Shown here: one piece after another, positions 16,884 to 25,438 of the stretch | Position numbering within the stretch: the first letter of the stretch is position 1 | How the letters are laid out: each line of letters begins with the position of its first letter | NCBI GenBank assembly: GCA_041640815.1 | Contig: JBEPZO010000001.1 | Coordinates: 66,645 to 130,644, forward strand | DNA: 64,000 nt | Direction of reading: 5' to 3' | DNA from: JANWZL01 sp041640815 | GTDB lineage: Bacteria > Pseudomonadota > Gammaproteobacteria > Burkholderiales > Thiobacillaceae | Translations under genes and position numbers: made by a program | Notes under the pieces: generated by a model | The model's input: the letters and a program-made list of their open reading frames with translations, nothing else | What the model was told of the DNA's origin: nothing | The model's database searches: none

Positions 16884-18221
16884 ATGACCATGACCCAGAT
16901 GACGCCACAGGAGATCGTCCACGAGTTGGATAAATACATCGTCGGCCAAGACGAAGCCAAGCGCGCCTGCGCCATCGCGCTCAGGAACCGCTGGCGCCGC
17001 AGCCGCGTGCCCGAGCCGCTGCGCCAAGAGATCACGCCCAAGAACATCCTCATGATCGGCCCCACCGGCGTGGGGAAGACCGAGATCGCCCGGCGCCTGG
17101 CCAAACTCGCCAACGCCCCGTTCATCAAAGTGGAGGCGACCAAGTTCACCGAGGTGGGCTACGTCGGCAAGGATGTGGATAGCATCATCCGCGACTTGGC
17201 AGAGATCGCCGTCAAGCAGGCGCGCGAGGCGGCCACCCGTAAGGTGCGCAGCCGCGCCGAGGAGGCGGCCGAGGAGCGCATCCTCGACGCCCTGCTGCCA
17301 CCGGCGCGCGAGCCCTGGGGTGAGCCCGAGCAGCCTCGCGAGGACAGCGGCACGCGGCAGAAATTCCGCAAGCTGCTGCGCGAGGGCCAGCTCGACGATA
17401 AGGAGATCGAGCTCGACCTCGCCGCACCTACGCCGACCATGGAGATCTTCGCCCCCCCTGGCATGGAGGAGCTCACCACCCAGCTGCAGGGGGTGTTCCA
17501 GAGCTTGAGCGGCCGGCGCACGCGCAAAAAGAAGATGCGCATCCGCGAGGCGATGCAGATCCTCATCGACGAAGAGGCGGGCAAGCTCATCAACGAGGAA
17601 GAGATCAAGGCCGAGGCCATGCGCAACCTCGAGCAAAACGGCATCGTCTTCCTCGACGAGATCGACAAGATCGCAGCCCGCGGTGACACGCATGGACCGG
17701 ACGTATCGCGACAAGGGGTGCAGCGTGACCTGCTACCGCTCGTTGAGGGGGCGACGGTCTCGACCAAATATGGCATGGTGAAGACCGACCACATCCTGTT
17801 CATCGCCAGCGGCGCCTTTCACCTCACCAAGCCGTCCGACCTCATCCCCGAGCTGCAGGGGCGTTTCCCCATCCGCGTCGAGTTGCAAAGCCTGACTGTC
17901 GCCGATTTCGAGCGTATCCTCACGCAAACCGACGCTTGTCTTACCCAACAATATCAAGCCCTGCTGGAGACCGAGGGGGTGAAGCTGGAATTTACGCCCG
18001 AGGCGATCCGGCGCATCGCCGAGATCGCCTGGCAGGTCAACGAGCGCACCGAAAACATCGGTGCACGCCGGCTCTACACCGTCATGGAGCGGCTGCTCGA
18101 CGACCTTGCCTTTGAGGCCGACAGGCGTGCCGGTGAGACCGTCACCATCGATGCCGATTATGTCGACGCCCGCCTGGCCAACCTCGCTGCGAGCGAGGAT
18201 CTGGCGCGTTATGTCTTGTGA
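16884..18221 (+). CDS. hslU: ATP-dependent protease ATPase subunit HslU
   Basis: HslU is the AAA+ unfoldase of the HslVU protease. The 445 residues show Walker A GPTGVGKTE near residue 55, the GYVGKD pore motif near residue 90, the I-domain (about residues 110-230), and Walker B GIVFLDEIDKIA near residue 250. The C-terminus SEDLARYVL matches the tail that docks into and activates HslV. Unusually, hslV is not next to it: the 277 bases upstream have no recognisable protease gene. ATG 16884 is used; ATG 16890 or 16899 are possible. The intact tail implies a partner elsewhere. Confidence 0.95.
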   Translation: MTMTQMTPQEIVHELDKYIVGQDEAKRACAIALRNRWRRSRVPEPLRQEITPKNILMIGPTGVGKTEIARRLAKLANAPFIKVEATKFTEVGYVGKDVDSIIRDLAEIAVKQAREAATRKVRSRAEEAAEERILDALLPPAREPWGEPEQPREDSGTRQKFRKLLREGQLDDKEIELDLAAPTPTMEIFAPPGMEELTTQLQGVFQSLSGRRTRKKKMRIREAMQILIDEEAGKLINEEEIKAEAMRNLEQNGIVFLDEIDKIAARGDTHGPDVSRQGVQRDLLPLVEGATVSTKYGMVKTDHILFIASGAFHLTKPSDLIPELQGRFPIRVELQSLTVADFERILTQTDACLTQQYQALLETEGVKLEFTPEAIRRIAEIAWQVNERTENIGARRLYTVMERLLDDLAFEADRRAGETVTIDADYVDARLANLAASEDLARYVL

Positions 18222-18241
18222 ATGGGCAGTGGCTTAGGGAA

Positions 18242-18259
18242 TTTTATCCATGGATAAAA
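18242..18259. promoter_or_regulatory. 18-bp perfect palindrome upstream of helical-repeat gene
   Basis: TTTTATCCATGGATAAAA is a perfect inverted repeat, 20 bases after the hslU stop and 70 bases before the next start. It could be an operator for a dimeric regulator. It has no spacer loop, so it is a poor terminator hairpin. Confidence 0.45.
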
Positions 18260-18329
18260 ATCGCTGACGGTCATACCCAGCATGGGCCGTTAAAATTCCA
18301 GCTTTGCCAGTTCGATCAGGAGACTCGCC

Positions 18330-20195
18330 ATGGCCACCCGGGACACCCTGGAACCCCGCGCCGCCCAATGTAAGGGCGCCGAAGACCTGTATACCTTGGC
18401 CCGCGAGGCGTTAGACGCCCCGGCCGACATTGGTTACGCCAAGGAGCTGCTGTCTCGACCCGAGTTCACCGCTGACGCCGGGGCGAAGAAATTCCTCGAC
18501 GATACGGCCAGCGGGGCGATGTTCACCGCCGATTTCATCACCCTTGCCCTAGGCTACAAGGCCTTGGGCGATGCCGACAGCGCGGCGCAGATGCTCAAAC
18601 AGGGGCAGGATTTCGCCATGAGTGGCGAGGAGAAGGTGGCCGCCGGCATCGGCACCCTGCTGGTCACCGGCGATGCCGCCGCTGCCGTGAAGGCGCTCTC
18701 CAGTGCGCTCAAGGAGATCTCCGCCACCGAGGAGCTCTACGGTCTGGCGCGCGTGGTCGCCGGCGAGCTAGGGCAGACCGCGGCGGAGCTGCTCGGACAG
18801 ATCTACGACAAGATCAAGGCCAAGGCCGGCCGTGCCGCCGACTATGCGCGCCTGGCCAAGCGCGTTGCCGCCGACCTGGGCGACACGGCCAAGGCAGCGG
18901 CCATCATCGCTGAAGGGGCGCAAAAGTACGCCAGCCCCGCCGATCTCATCACCCTCTCTGCCGCCATGGCCGAGATCGACCCCGCTGCCGCTGGCAGCCT
19001 TTATGCCAAGGCCCTGGATTCGGCCAAGGATTTCACAGCGCTGATGCAGGTGTTGGAGTCGGCCAAGGGCAATGCCGAATTCACCCGCCAGGTGCTCGCC
19101 AAGGGCGGCGAGATCGCCAGCACCACCGGCGAGTTCCTGCAACTGGCGGAGGCGTACGCCGCTGCCGGCGATGCCGCTGGCGTGAGCGCCATGCTCACGC
19201 GTGCCGAAGAGTCGGTCAACAGCTTGGATGACATGCGTCGCATCGTCGCCGCGGTGGAGCAACACGCCGCCGGCGATGCCGAGCGGTTAGCGCGGCTTAA
19301 GGAACGACTGGCCAAGCGCGAGGCCAATCAGGCCAAATACGTCGAGATCCAGAACCAAGAGGCGCAGGCCAAGACGGTCAAGCAGTTCATCGCCCTGGCC
19401 GACCGGGTGATGGCAGAGCTCGAGGACGCCGCCTACGCAGCCAAGCTGCTCGGTTCGGCCGAGGCGTTGATGCGCGCCGATGGCTTCCATTTCAGTCGCT
19501 TCAAGCCGTTGATCCTGGCCGTCGAGCGCCTGGGCGACAAGACGTGGTTGGGCAAGCTGCTCGAAGAGAGTGTGGCCAGCGCGACCGATTTCGTCTGGTT
19601 CCGCGAGATCGTGCTCACCGCCGCGCGCGAGTTCAAGGACGCTGCCTTCGGTCGCGAACGCGCCAAGGCCTATCTCGAGGCGCGCGCCGCCCAGGCCGGC
19701 GACAACCCCTATGACTGGACCAAACTGGCCGAGACCGTGCTGGAGGCATTGGGCGACCGTCAGTGGGCCGCCAAGCTGCTCGCGGAGGCCGCCAGCCGCG
19801 CCAAAGACCATTTTGCCCTCGCCCATGTCGGCAAGCTCTACCGCGAGCTGGGCGACGAGGCGCAAGCGCAGGCCTTGTTCTCGCGCGCCGGCCAGGCCTG
19901 TGCCAGCGCCGAGCAGTGCCTGCAGCTTGCACGCCGCATGAGGAGCTATGAGCTGCCTGCTTCCGAGATTATCCCAGTGATGGACGCCTGCGTCGAGGTC
20001 CTCAAGACCCCCGCCGACAAGCTCAGCTGGGCCGAAGGGGTGGCCGATCTGCTACTGGACCGAGATTGGACCCAGCGGGCCTATGCCCGCATCGAGCGGG
20101 ATTTCGTCGCTGCCGACGATCGCAAGCGCTTCGAGCTGAGCCGTCAGTTACGGCTTGGCTACCGCTTCTTCGGCCCCGGCGTGCAGGCCCATTGA
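18330..20195 (+). CDS. Large helical-repeat (TPR-like) protein of unknown function
   Basis: The 621-residue, alanine-rich protein has no signal peptide or membrane helix. It consists of helix pairs of about 35-40 residues with a recurring pattern, L-A-x2-(Y/V)-x3-LGD-x3-A-x2-LL. Examples are FITLALGYKALGDADSAAQML near residue 70, YARLAKRVAADLGDTAKAAA near residue 170 and WTKLAETVLEALGDRQWAAK near residue 465. This resembles degenerate TPR or PPR-like solenoids that act as scaffolds. The repeats recur nearly end to end, leaving no room for an enzymatic domain. An AGGAG-like site (CAGGAGAC) precedes ATG 18330. I cannot assign a function. Confidence 0.7.
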   Translation: MATRDTLEPRAAQCKGAEDLYTLAREALDAPADIGYAKELLSRPEFTADAGAKKFLDDTASGAMFTADFITLALGYKALGDADSAAQMLKQGQDFAMSGEEKVAAGIGTLLVTGDAAAAVKALSSALKEISATEELYGLARVVAGELGQTAAELLGQIYDKIKAKAGRAADYARLAKRVAADLGDTAKAAAIIAEGAQKYASPADLITLSAAMAEIDPAAAGSLYAKALDSAKDFTALMQVLESAKGNAEFTRQVLAKGGEIASTTGEFLQLAEAYAAAGDAAGVSAMLTRAEESVNSLDDMRRIVAAVEQHAAGDAERLARLKERLAKREANQAKYVEIQNQEAQAKTVKQFIALADRVMAELEDAAYAAKLLGSAEALMRADGFHFSRFKPLILAVERLGDKTWLGKLLEESVASATDFVWFREIVLTAAREFKDAAFGRERAKAYLEARAAQAGDNPYDWTKLAETVLEALGDRQWAAKLLAEAASRAKDHFALAHVGKLYRELGDEAQAQALFSRAGQACASAEQCLQLARRMRSYELPASEIIPVMDACVEVLKTPADKLSWAEGVADLLLDRDWTQRAYARIERDFVAADDRKRFELSRQLRLGYRFFGPGVQAH

Positions 20196-20604
20196 GCTTG
20201 AGCTTCAGGCCGCAACGCGGCTGGCCTGGCCGGCCGTTTGCGCTGCTGGCCAGGCCATGCGTGGCTGCTCGATCATTCTTCTGCTCGCCATCGGCCTGCC
20301 GCGCTATATGGCCACTACCGCCAAGCTATACATGTGGGCCAGCGGTTGCCAAATTGCTTGTGGCTGGGTGGGTTTAATCAAGCGTATATACACTCCTTGC
20401 AGTTGTGGCCGAAGCTCAGGCCCACATTGGGCTGAGAGACGACTACCGCGCTCACCCATGGCTTGCCTTTGGATTTTGGTTGGCGTTGGGTGCGCTGAAC
20501 TCTGAACAAAGAAAATAGGAAATGGGGGGTGCGCGGCTTGAAAATCATGCAAGAATTCGTATATTGGTATATTAGCGTAAACTGATATATCAATAGGAGT
20601 GTTC
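20196..20604. other. Intergenic region upstream of the rhodanese gene
   Basis: This stretch of 409 bases has no convincing gene; short frames in it lack good starts. The last 60 bases become AT-rich and contain the inverted repeat at 20563-20594, so it probably carries the promoter of the sulfur-transfer genes. Confidence 0.5.
20563..20594. promoter_or_regulatory. Inverted repeat next to the rhodanese RBS
   Basis: The arms ATTGGTATAT (20563-20572) and ATATATCAAT (20585-20594) match in 9 of 10 positions with a 12-base spacer. They end one base before the AGGAG Shine-Dalgarno. AT-rich inverted repeats of this kind are bound by ArsR-type sulfur or persulfide repressors such as BigR/SqrR, which often control rhodanese genes. 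The assignment is inference; no such regulator gene is seen in the window. Confidence 0.5.
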
Positions 20605-20934
20605 ATGTACGGCATGTACGCGTTCAAAGAGGTTGACGTGGATTTTCTTGATGCCAACAAAGACACGGGGCTTTATCTTATCGATGTGCGTACTGATGCC
20701 GAGGTGGCGCGCGGCGTGATCGATGGCGCCGTCCACATCCCCTTGCATCTGCTGCCCCTGCGTGCGGATGAAGTGCCCACCGACAAACCGGTGGTGTTCT
20801 ATTGCAACTCTGGCGCCCGCTCCGCGCAAGCCTGTGCCTTCATGGCGGCCAAGGGTTACCGCAACATGCATAACCTTGTTGGCGGTATTCAGGCTTGGGC
20901 CCGTTCCGGTCGGCCGATAACCTCTCTCTCCTGA
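20605..20934 (+). CDS. Single-domain rhodanese sulfurtransferase
   Basis: The 109-residue protein is one rhodanese domain: LIDVRTDAEVARGVIDGAVHIP near residues 25-46 and the active-site loop YCNSGARSAQA with catalytic Cys67. It carries sulfane sulfur as a Cys persulfide. ATG 20605 was chosen because AGGAG (20595-20599) lies five bases before it; GTG 20599 would overlap that site. It lies 163 bases before tusA, with dsrE2 next, the set found in sulfur oxidisers that pass persulfide sulfur among Rhd, TusA and DsrE2 in the cytoplasm. Confidence 0.9.
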   Translation: MYGMYAFKEVDVDFLDANKDTGLYLIDVRTDAEVARGVIDGAVHIPLHLLPLRADEVPTDKPVVFYCNSGARSAQACAFMAAKGYRNMHNLVGGIQAWARSGRPITSLS

Positions 20935-21097
20935 TGCACTACGCCGTTGGCGCAAGTGAGTCTTTGACGCCCACACGGGGCGCGACTGAGTAGCGAGCCG
21001 CGGTGTGGCTAGCGTATGCGTTATGCTGGTTGCATTCAGTTTGCAACTAGTTTAATGTTGCTACGCTTTTGTAAATCTGTTTGAAGGAGAAGCCCGA

Positions 21098-21325
21098 ATG
21101 GATTTCCACAGAGAGCTCGATGCACGTGGCCTGAACTGCCCCCTGCCCATCCTCCGCACCAAGAAGACCCTGAACGAAATGGCCTCGGGCGAGATCCTCC
21201 GGGTCGTCGCCACCGATCCGGGCTCCGTCAAGGACTTTGCCGCTTTTGCCAAGCAGACCGGCAACGAGCTGTTATCCTCCAGTGAAGGCGGCGGCGAATT
21301 CACCTTCTATATCCGCAAGAAGTAA
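21098..21325 (+). CDS. tusA: Sulfur carrier protein TusA
   Basis: The 75-residue protein has the TusA/SirA signature DARGLNCPLPILRTKK with the persulfide-carrying Cys14 in a CPxP motif. The fold continues with GEILRVVATDPGSVKDF. In sulfur-oxidising bacteria TusA accepts sulfane sulfur from rhodanese or DsrE2 and passes it to Dsr or sHdr systems; elsewhere it serves tRNA thiolation. The neighbouring rhodanese and dsrE2 favour the first role. TGAAGGAGAAG provides a strong RBS. dsrE2 follows 53 bases later. Confidence 0.93.
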   Translation: MDFHRELDARGLNCPLPILRTKKTLNEMASGEILRVVATDPGSVKDFAAFAKQTGNELLSSSEGGGEFTFYIRKK

Positions 21326-21378
21326 AACGATAGCCGCCTGCAGGGGCGAGCAAGGCAACTCAACTTCGAGGTGGTGTG

Positions 21379-21888
21379 ATGGACGAGAAAAAGCTGGCGA
21401 TCATTGCGACCAAGGGGACCCTGGATTGGGCCTACCCCCCCTTCATCCTGGCCTCCACGGCCGCGGCGCTGGGCTATCAGACGCAGATCTTCTTCACCTT
21501 CTACGGTCTGCAGCTGCTGAAGAAGGACGTGTCCGACCTCAAGGTCAGCCCCTTGGGTAACCCGGGCATGCCGATGAAGATGCCGTTTGGGCCGAAATGG
21601 TTCCGCGACATCAACTGGAACATCCCCAACGCGGTGCAGGCCATCGTGCCCGGCTTCGAATCGCTCGCCACGGCGCTGATGAAGAAAACCATCAAGAACA
21701 ATGGCGTGGCCACCATCCCCGAGTTGAGGAGCTTGTGCCAAGAGGCAGACGTCAAGTTCATCGCCTGCCAGATGACCGTGGAATTGTTCGGTTTCGAGCA
21801 CAGCGATTTCATCGACGGTATCGAATACGGCGGCGCAGCCACGTTCTTCGAGTTCGCCGGCGAATCCGACATCTGCCTATTCATCTGA
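21379..21888 (+). CDS. DsrE2-type (DsrE/F/H-like) sulfur-transfer protein
   Basis: The 169-residue protein matches the DsrE2-type sulfurtransferases: an N-terminal LAIIATKGTLDWAYPPFILASTAA segment in place of a free start, a hydrophobic IFFTFYGLQLL strand, and the conserved IACQMTVELFGF with the likely sulfur-binding Cys130. The charge-poor helices suggest membrane association, as reported for DsrE2. It closes the rhodanese-tusA-dsrE2 set. ATG 21379 is preferred over GTG 21376 because of its spacing to the GAGGTGG site. A strong terminator follows 15 bases after the stop. Confidence 0.88.
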   Translation: MDEKKLAIIATKGTLDWAYPPFILASTAAALGYQTQIFFTFYGLQLLKKDVSDLKVSPLGNPGMPMKMPFGPKWFRDINWNIPNAVQAIVPGFESLATALMKKTIKNNGVATIPELRSLCQEADVKFIACQMTVELFGFEHSDFIDGIEYGGAATFFEFAGESDICLFI

Positions 21889-21903
21889 GTCGCAGGGCAA
21901 GAG

Positions 21904-21935
21904 GACAAGGCCCGCCTTGGCGGGCCTTGTCTTTT
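21904..21935 (+). terminator. Rho-independent terminator after dsrE2
   Basis: GACAAGGCCCGCC pairs perfectly with GGCGGGCCTTGTC across a two-base TT gap, a 13-bp GC-rich stem, followed by TTTTG. It closes the rhodanese-tusA-dsrE2 transcription unit. Confidence 0.9.
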
Positions 21936-22070
21936 GTGCCGCGGCCTGTTAACCATCCCCCATCCTGCCGCTTGCTGGGGGTAGCGCTGGCGGCGGTCGT
22001 TGGGCCCAGCTTGAGTCCGATCGCAAGCTGGCCTAAGTTGGTGCAGTTACGCGTAAGCCAGGAGCTCGGT

Positions 22071-22529
22071 ATGCAAGCAAGCGACCGCCAGTTCATCCTC
22101 GACCTGCTGGCCAGGCACAACGTGATGTCCCTCGCCACCCTCCGTCCCGACGGCTGGCCACAGGTCACCACCGTGGCCTATGCCCATGACGGACTGAGCC
22201 TCTATTTCGCCTGCGATCCGAAGGGGCAGAAGGTGGCCAATATCAGCCGCTGTGACAAGGTCTCCGCCACCATAGACCGGGACGAAGCAGACTGGAACCG
22301 CATCCAGGGGCTCTCCCTCGGCGGGACGGCCAAAGTGGTCACCGAGCCCGATGAGCGTCTGCACGCCCAGACACTGCTCAAGCGTAAATTCCCCCAGTGG
22401 GCCGAGATGCCCGAGCCTGAAGACCCGGCCCTGATCGCCTTCGTCAGGGTCGAGCCGCACGTGATCTCGATCATCGACTACGCGAAAGGGTTCGGCCATA
22501 CGCGGTTGGTGACGGTAGCGGCAGATTGA
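22071..22529 (+). CDS. Pyridoxamine 5'-phosphate oxidase family protein
   Basis: The 152-residue protein has the split-barrel flavin-binding fold of the PNPOx-like superfamily: an N-terminal helix, VMSLATLRPDGWPQVTTVAYAH (residues 18-39, the typical first strands), and a KVANISRCDKVSATID stretch near residue 60. Members bind FMN, F420 or heme. True PdxH has a different, longer C-terminus, so the substrate is open. GGAG at 22061-22064 supports ATG 22071. It lies beyond the dsrE2 terminator and is its own unit. Confidence 0.8.
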   Translation: MQASDRQFILDLLARHNVMSLATLRPDGWPQVTTVAYAHDGLSLYFACDPKGQKVANISRCDKVSATIDRDEADWNRIQGLSLGGTAKVVTEPDERLHAQTLLKRKFPQWAEMPEPEDPALIAFVRVEPHVISIIDYAKGFGHTRLVTVAAD

Positions 22530-22716
22530 GGTCCGCCGATGTGTACCGTCGCACCTCACCCCCCGGCTGGGGGGGCATACCGACGTTCCAATTCGCGCGA
22601 TCACACGGTGAGCGCGGCCACCCCACGACAATCCCAGCGCAGGCCGGCCTTGGCTGCTGTTCCCACTCTGGATGGCCGTGCGGCCCGACCGCTTGTAGCG
22701 AGCGCGCGATCCCCGC

Positions 22717-23379
22717 ATGAACGGTGTCGAATTCCGGCGGCGCGTCGCTGAGCTAAAGGCCTATCTCGATCTGGGCGCGCGCCTGGGCCTGAGTCGCGGC
22801 CTGCCCTATGTGCGCCACTGGAGCGCGGGCGCCGACTTCCTCACCTTGCTGGTCGATTTCGTCCTTGCCGTCCGCCCGGCTATGATCGTCGAGTGCGGCA
22901 GCGGGCTATCTACCTTGATGCTCGCGCGCTGCTGCGCCCTGAATGGCAGGGGCCGTGTGCTCAGCCTGGAACATGCCCCGGAACATGCTGCGCGCAGCCG
23001 CGCCGAGCTCGAGCGCTATGGCCTGCAGGCTCACGCTACCGTGCTGGAGGCCCCGCTGCGCCCATACGCGTTGGGCGGCGAGACCCATGCCTGGTATGAC
23101 TTGGCCGGCCTACCCGATACGGCGGTCGATGTCGTGGTCGTCGATGGGCCGCCCGGCCGGTCCGCCCCACAGGCGCGCTATCCGGCGCTGCCGCTGCTCT
23201 ATGCGCGGCTAAAGCCGCACTGCACGCTCTTTCTCGACGATGCGGCGCGGCCGGATGAGCAGGCGATCCTCACGCGCTGGCGGCGCGAGTTCCCGGAGTT
23301 CAGCGTCGACGAGGTGAAGACCGAACGGGGGTGCGCCATCCTCGAGCGGCGGCCTCAGCCGTCGGTCGAGGCGTTGTAG
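22717..23379 (+). CDS. Class I SAM-dependent methyltransferase-like protein
   Basis: The 220-residue protein has the SAM-binding motif I strand-loop MIVECGSGLSTLMLAR near residue 60, the acidic motif II end VLSLEHAPEH near residue 86, and DVVVVDGPPGR near residue 142. This places it with the Methyltransf_24-type proteins. The substrate is unknown. Its 3' end overlaps by 25 bases the end of the opposing sulfotransferase-like gene. Because that operon also encodes a glycosyltransferase and a TPP enzyme, it may modify the same product. Confidence 0.75.
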   Translation: MNGVEFRRRVAELKAYLDLGARLGLSRGLPYVRHWSAGADFLTLLVDFVLAVRPAMIVECGSGLSTLMLARCCALNGRGRVLSLEHAPEHAARSRAELERYGLQAHATVLEAPLRPYALGGETHAWYDLAGLPDTAVDVVVVDGPPGRSAPQARYPALPLLYARLKPHCTLFLDDAARPDEQAILTRWRREFPEFSVDEVKTERGCAILERRPQPSVEAL

Positions 23380-23894
23380 CGCAGGTCCCATTCCGCCAGG
23401 GCGGCGGCGAGGTCGCCTTCGGCACCGATCCAGTCCCAGAAGGCGCGGAAATCCGCACGCGCGTTTTCCAGGCGAAAGCGCAGCACATGCGATTTATCGC
23501 GCAGGAACAGGGCGATGTTGGCCTGCACGGTGTCGAGATAATCCAGGGCGAGCGCATGCGCCGTAACCCCAGCCTCGCCGCCGAGCAGCACGCCTTCGCG
23601 CCAGGCGCGCATGATGCCGAAATCGGCGCGCCGGGCGAAGCTTGCCGCGCAGGCGTCGGGATCGCGCTCGAGGTGCACATAGTAGGCGCGGTCGCCATAG
23701 GCGGCGTGAAGACGCCCCAGATACCAAACCAGCCGGTTGTCGGCCTCGATGTGTCGCTCGGGATAAGCCAGCCGTTGCGGGCCGATCAGGTGCACCCGGC
23801 TTTCATGACCGCAGCTGTAGTTGGTGATGTGGCGGCAGGCGGCGATGAAGGTCATCGAGCCGCTACGGCCGGCGGTGAGGACGAAGACGTTCAT
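23355..23894 (-). CDS. Sulfotransferase-like protein
   Basis: The 179-residue protein starts with FVLTAGRSGSMTF (residues 4-16), matching the 5'-phosphosulfate-binding loop of PAPS-dependent sulfotransferases. It later has YYVHLERDPDACAASFARR near residue 75, resembling the 3'-phosphate-binding R-x7-S region. It is shorter than typical sulfotransferases (about 250-300 residues) but not visibly truncated. Its ATG overlaps the stop of the upstream glycosyltransferase gene by four bases, so the two are coupled. It probably sulfates a glycan or small molecule made by this cluster; that is inference. Confidence 0.7.
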   Translation of the reverse strand: MNVFVLTAGRSGSMTFIAACRHITNYSCGHESRVHLIGPQRLAYPERHIEADNRLVWYLGRLHAAYGDRAYYVHLERDPDACAASFARRADFGIMRAWREGVLLGGEAGVTAHALALDYLDTVQANIALFLRDKSHVLRFRLENARADFRAFWDWIGAEGDLAAALAEWDLRYNASTDG

Positions 23895-25438
23895 CGCCGA
23901 CCGATCGCCTCCTGCCAGGCGATGCGCTCGTCGGCATAGCGCGCGAGGGATGCGCTCAACGCATTAAGCTGTGCCTGCCGATAGCCGGGCGCGTTGATCG
24001 CAAGCCAAGGGGTAGCCTGCGGGCCGAAGTTGCGCGCGAGGTCGCGGATGAAACGCGCCAGGGCCGCCTGCGTCGGCTGCATGGCGGCAGGGGCGAGCCA
24101 GCGCTGGCCGGGCTGCGCGCACCAGGCCTTGAGTTGCTCGATGCGCTCGGCGACGGCGTGCTGTTGCGCCAGATAGCGCCCATTGAGCTGCGCCTCGACC
24201 GCTTGAAGTGTCTCCTGTAGCACTGATGCGGCGAGCGGCGCGTCGGGGTAGCCGCGCGCGATCAGCGCTTCGAGGGTGAATAGCAGCACATCGCCGAAGT
24301 ATTGACGCTCAAACTCAGCGCTCAAGTCCACGCCGGCGGCGCTACGCTCGACACCGGGCCGACACTCCGAGCCACCCAGCTCGTCTAGGGCGCGACCATG
24401 CCAAAGCGGCAGGTTTGCGCAGACGAAGCGCTCCCCGAGCGCCGCCTTGAGCAACCGCCCGAGCGCAGGCCCGGCCATGCGCAGCTTGCGAGCGGCGAAC
24501 GGGATGAACCAGCTGAGCGCCGATTCGGTGATGACGTAATTGCCGGTGTAGACGGTACGCCCTGGGGTCAGGCGTAGCGAGTCGCCAGGCACGTAGCCGC
24601 TGCGGCGGGTGGGGTGGACACCGTCGAAGAACAGCTCGAGCGAGCGAGCAAGGTGGGCCAGGCAGGCCGCGTGATCGTGACCGCCAGTAAGTGGGCAGCG
24701 ATAGGGCATGGCTGGCGTGGGCGGGTAACCGAACAGGTCGGCCATATCGTGATAGGCGGCGCCGTCGGCATGCGGGCGGCTGCCGTGATAGCTGCAGGGC
24801 GCCTCTGGCGCTTGATCGGCGAGGCCAGCGAGGAAGGCGAGCACGTCCTCTAGCAGTGTGCGCGCCATCACCGCCGGTGCCACGGGCGGGTCGCCCACCA
24901 CCTTTCCGGTCAGGACCTCGATCGTCTGGGCGCTGAACAGGTGGTCGAGGGTGCCGAGGTAGTCGAGCGCGTAGGGCTGATCGCCCTGCGCGGTCTCGAC
25001 CCAGACTTCGAAGCGCTCGTCGCTGTCGACGAACCAGAATAACCGCGGTCGCGGCGCCGGCGGCAGGCGGCTCAGCCACAAATAGGCCAGATTGCGGGCG
25101 ACGGAGGCACCGAGGCGCGTGCTGCAGTCGTCAGTGGCCGGGCCCAAGACGCCGGCAAGCCGCGCGCGCAAACTGGCGGGCAAGGTCTCCAGCAAGGCGC
25201 GTTGCATGGCGCGATCCAGATGCTGCGTCGCTAGACCAGCGCGGCGGTACGCCGCGGCCAGCGCGCCGTGTTCACGGCTTGCCGCCGCATCAAGGCTATC
25301 GTCGACGATCAGCACGCTCACCTCGCCGCCATAGGGAAAGCGCTGTAGCAGGCGGCTCAAGCTTTCCAGGCAGGCGGCCAGCTGGCGGGGTCGATCGGCT
25401 ACCGGGATGACGATGACGAAGTCGTGCCGCGCCCTCAT
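23891..25438 (-). CDS. Glycosyltransferase family 2-like protein
   Basis: The 515-residue protein begins with a GT-A fold: FVIVIPVADRPRQLAACLESL (residues 6-26) and VSVLIVDDSLD near residue 45. A metal-binding DSDE-type motif (FWFVDSDERFEVW) lies near residue 132. The long C-terminal half (about residues 200-515) is helical and matches nothing I recognise, though it contains GYVPGDSLRLTPGR and TGNYVITESALSWFIPFAARKL. No signal peptide or membrane helix is evident. ATG 25438 overlaps the stop of the TPP-enzyme gene by four bases and sits right before the first beta strand. Donor and acceptor are unknown. Confidence 0.7.
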   Translation of the reverse strand: MRARHDFVIVIPVADRPRQLAACLESLSRLLQRFPYGGEVSVLIVDDSLDAAASREHGALAAAYRRAGLATQHLDRAMQRALLETLPASLRARLAGVLGPATDDCSTRLGASVARNLAYLWLSRLPPAPRPRLFWFVDSDERFEVWVETAQGDQPYALDYLGTLDHLFSAQTIEVLTGKVVGDPPVAPAVMARTLLEDVLAFLAGLADQAPEAPCSYHGSRPHADGAAYHDMADLFGYPPTPAMPYRCPLTGGHDHAACLAHLARSLELFFDGVHPTRRSGYVPGDSLRLTPGRTVYTGNYVITESALSWFIPFAARKLRMAGPALGRLLKAALGERFVCANLPLWHGRALDELGGSECRPGVERSAAGVDLSAEFERQYFGDVLLFTLEALIARGYPDAPLAASVLQETLQAVEAQLNGRYLAQQHAVAERIEQLKAWCAQPGQRWLAPAAMQPTQAALARFIRDLARNFGPQATPWLAINAPGYRQAQLNALSASLARYADERIAWQEAIGRR

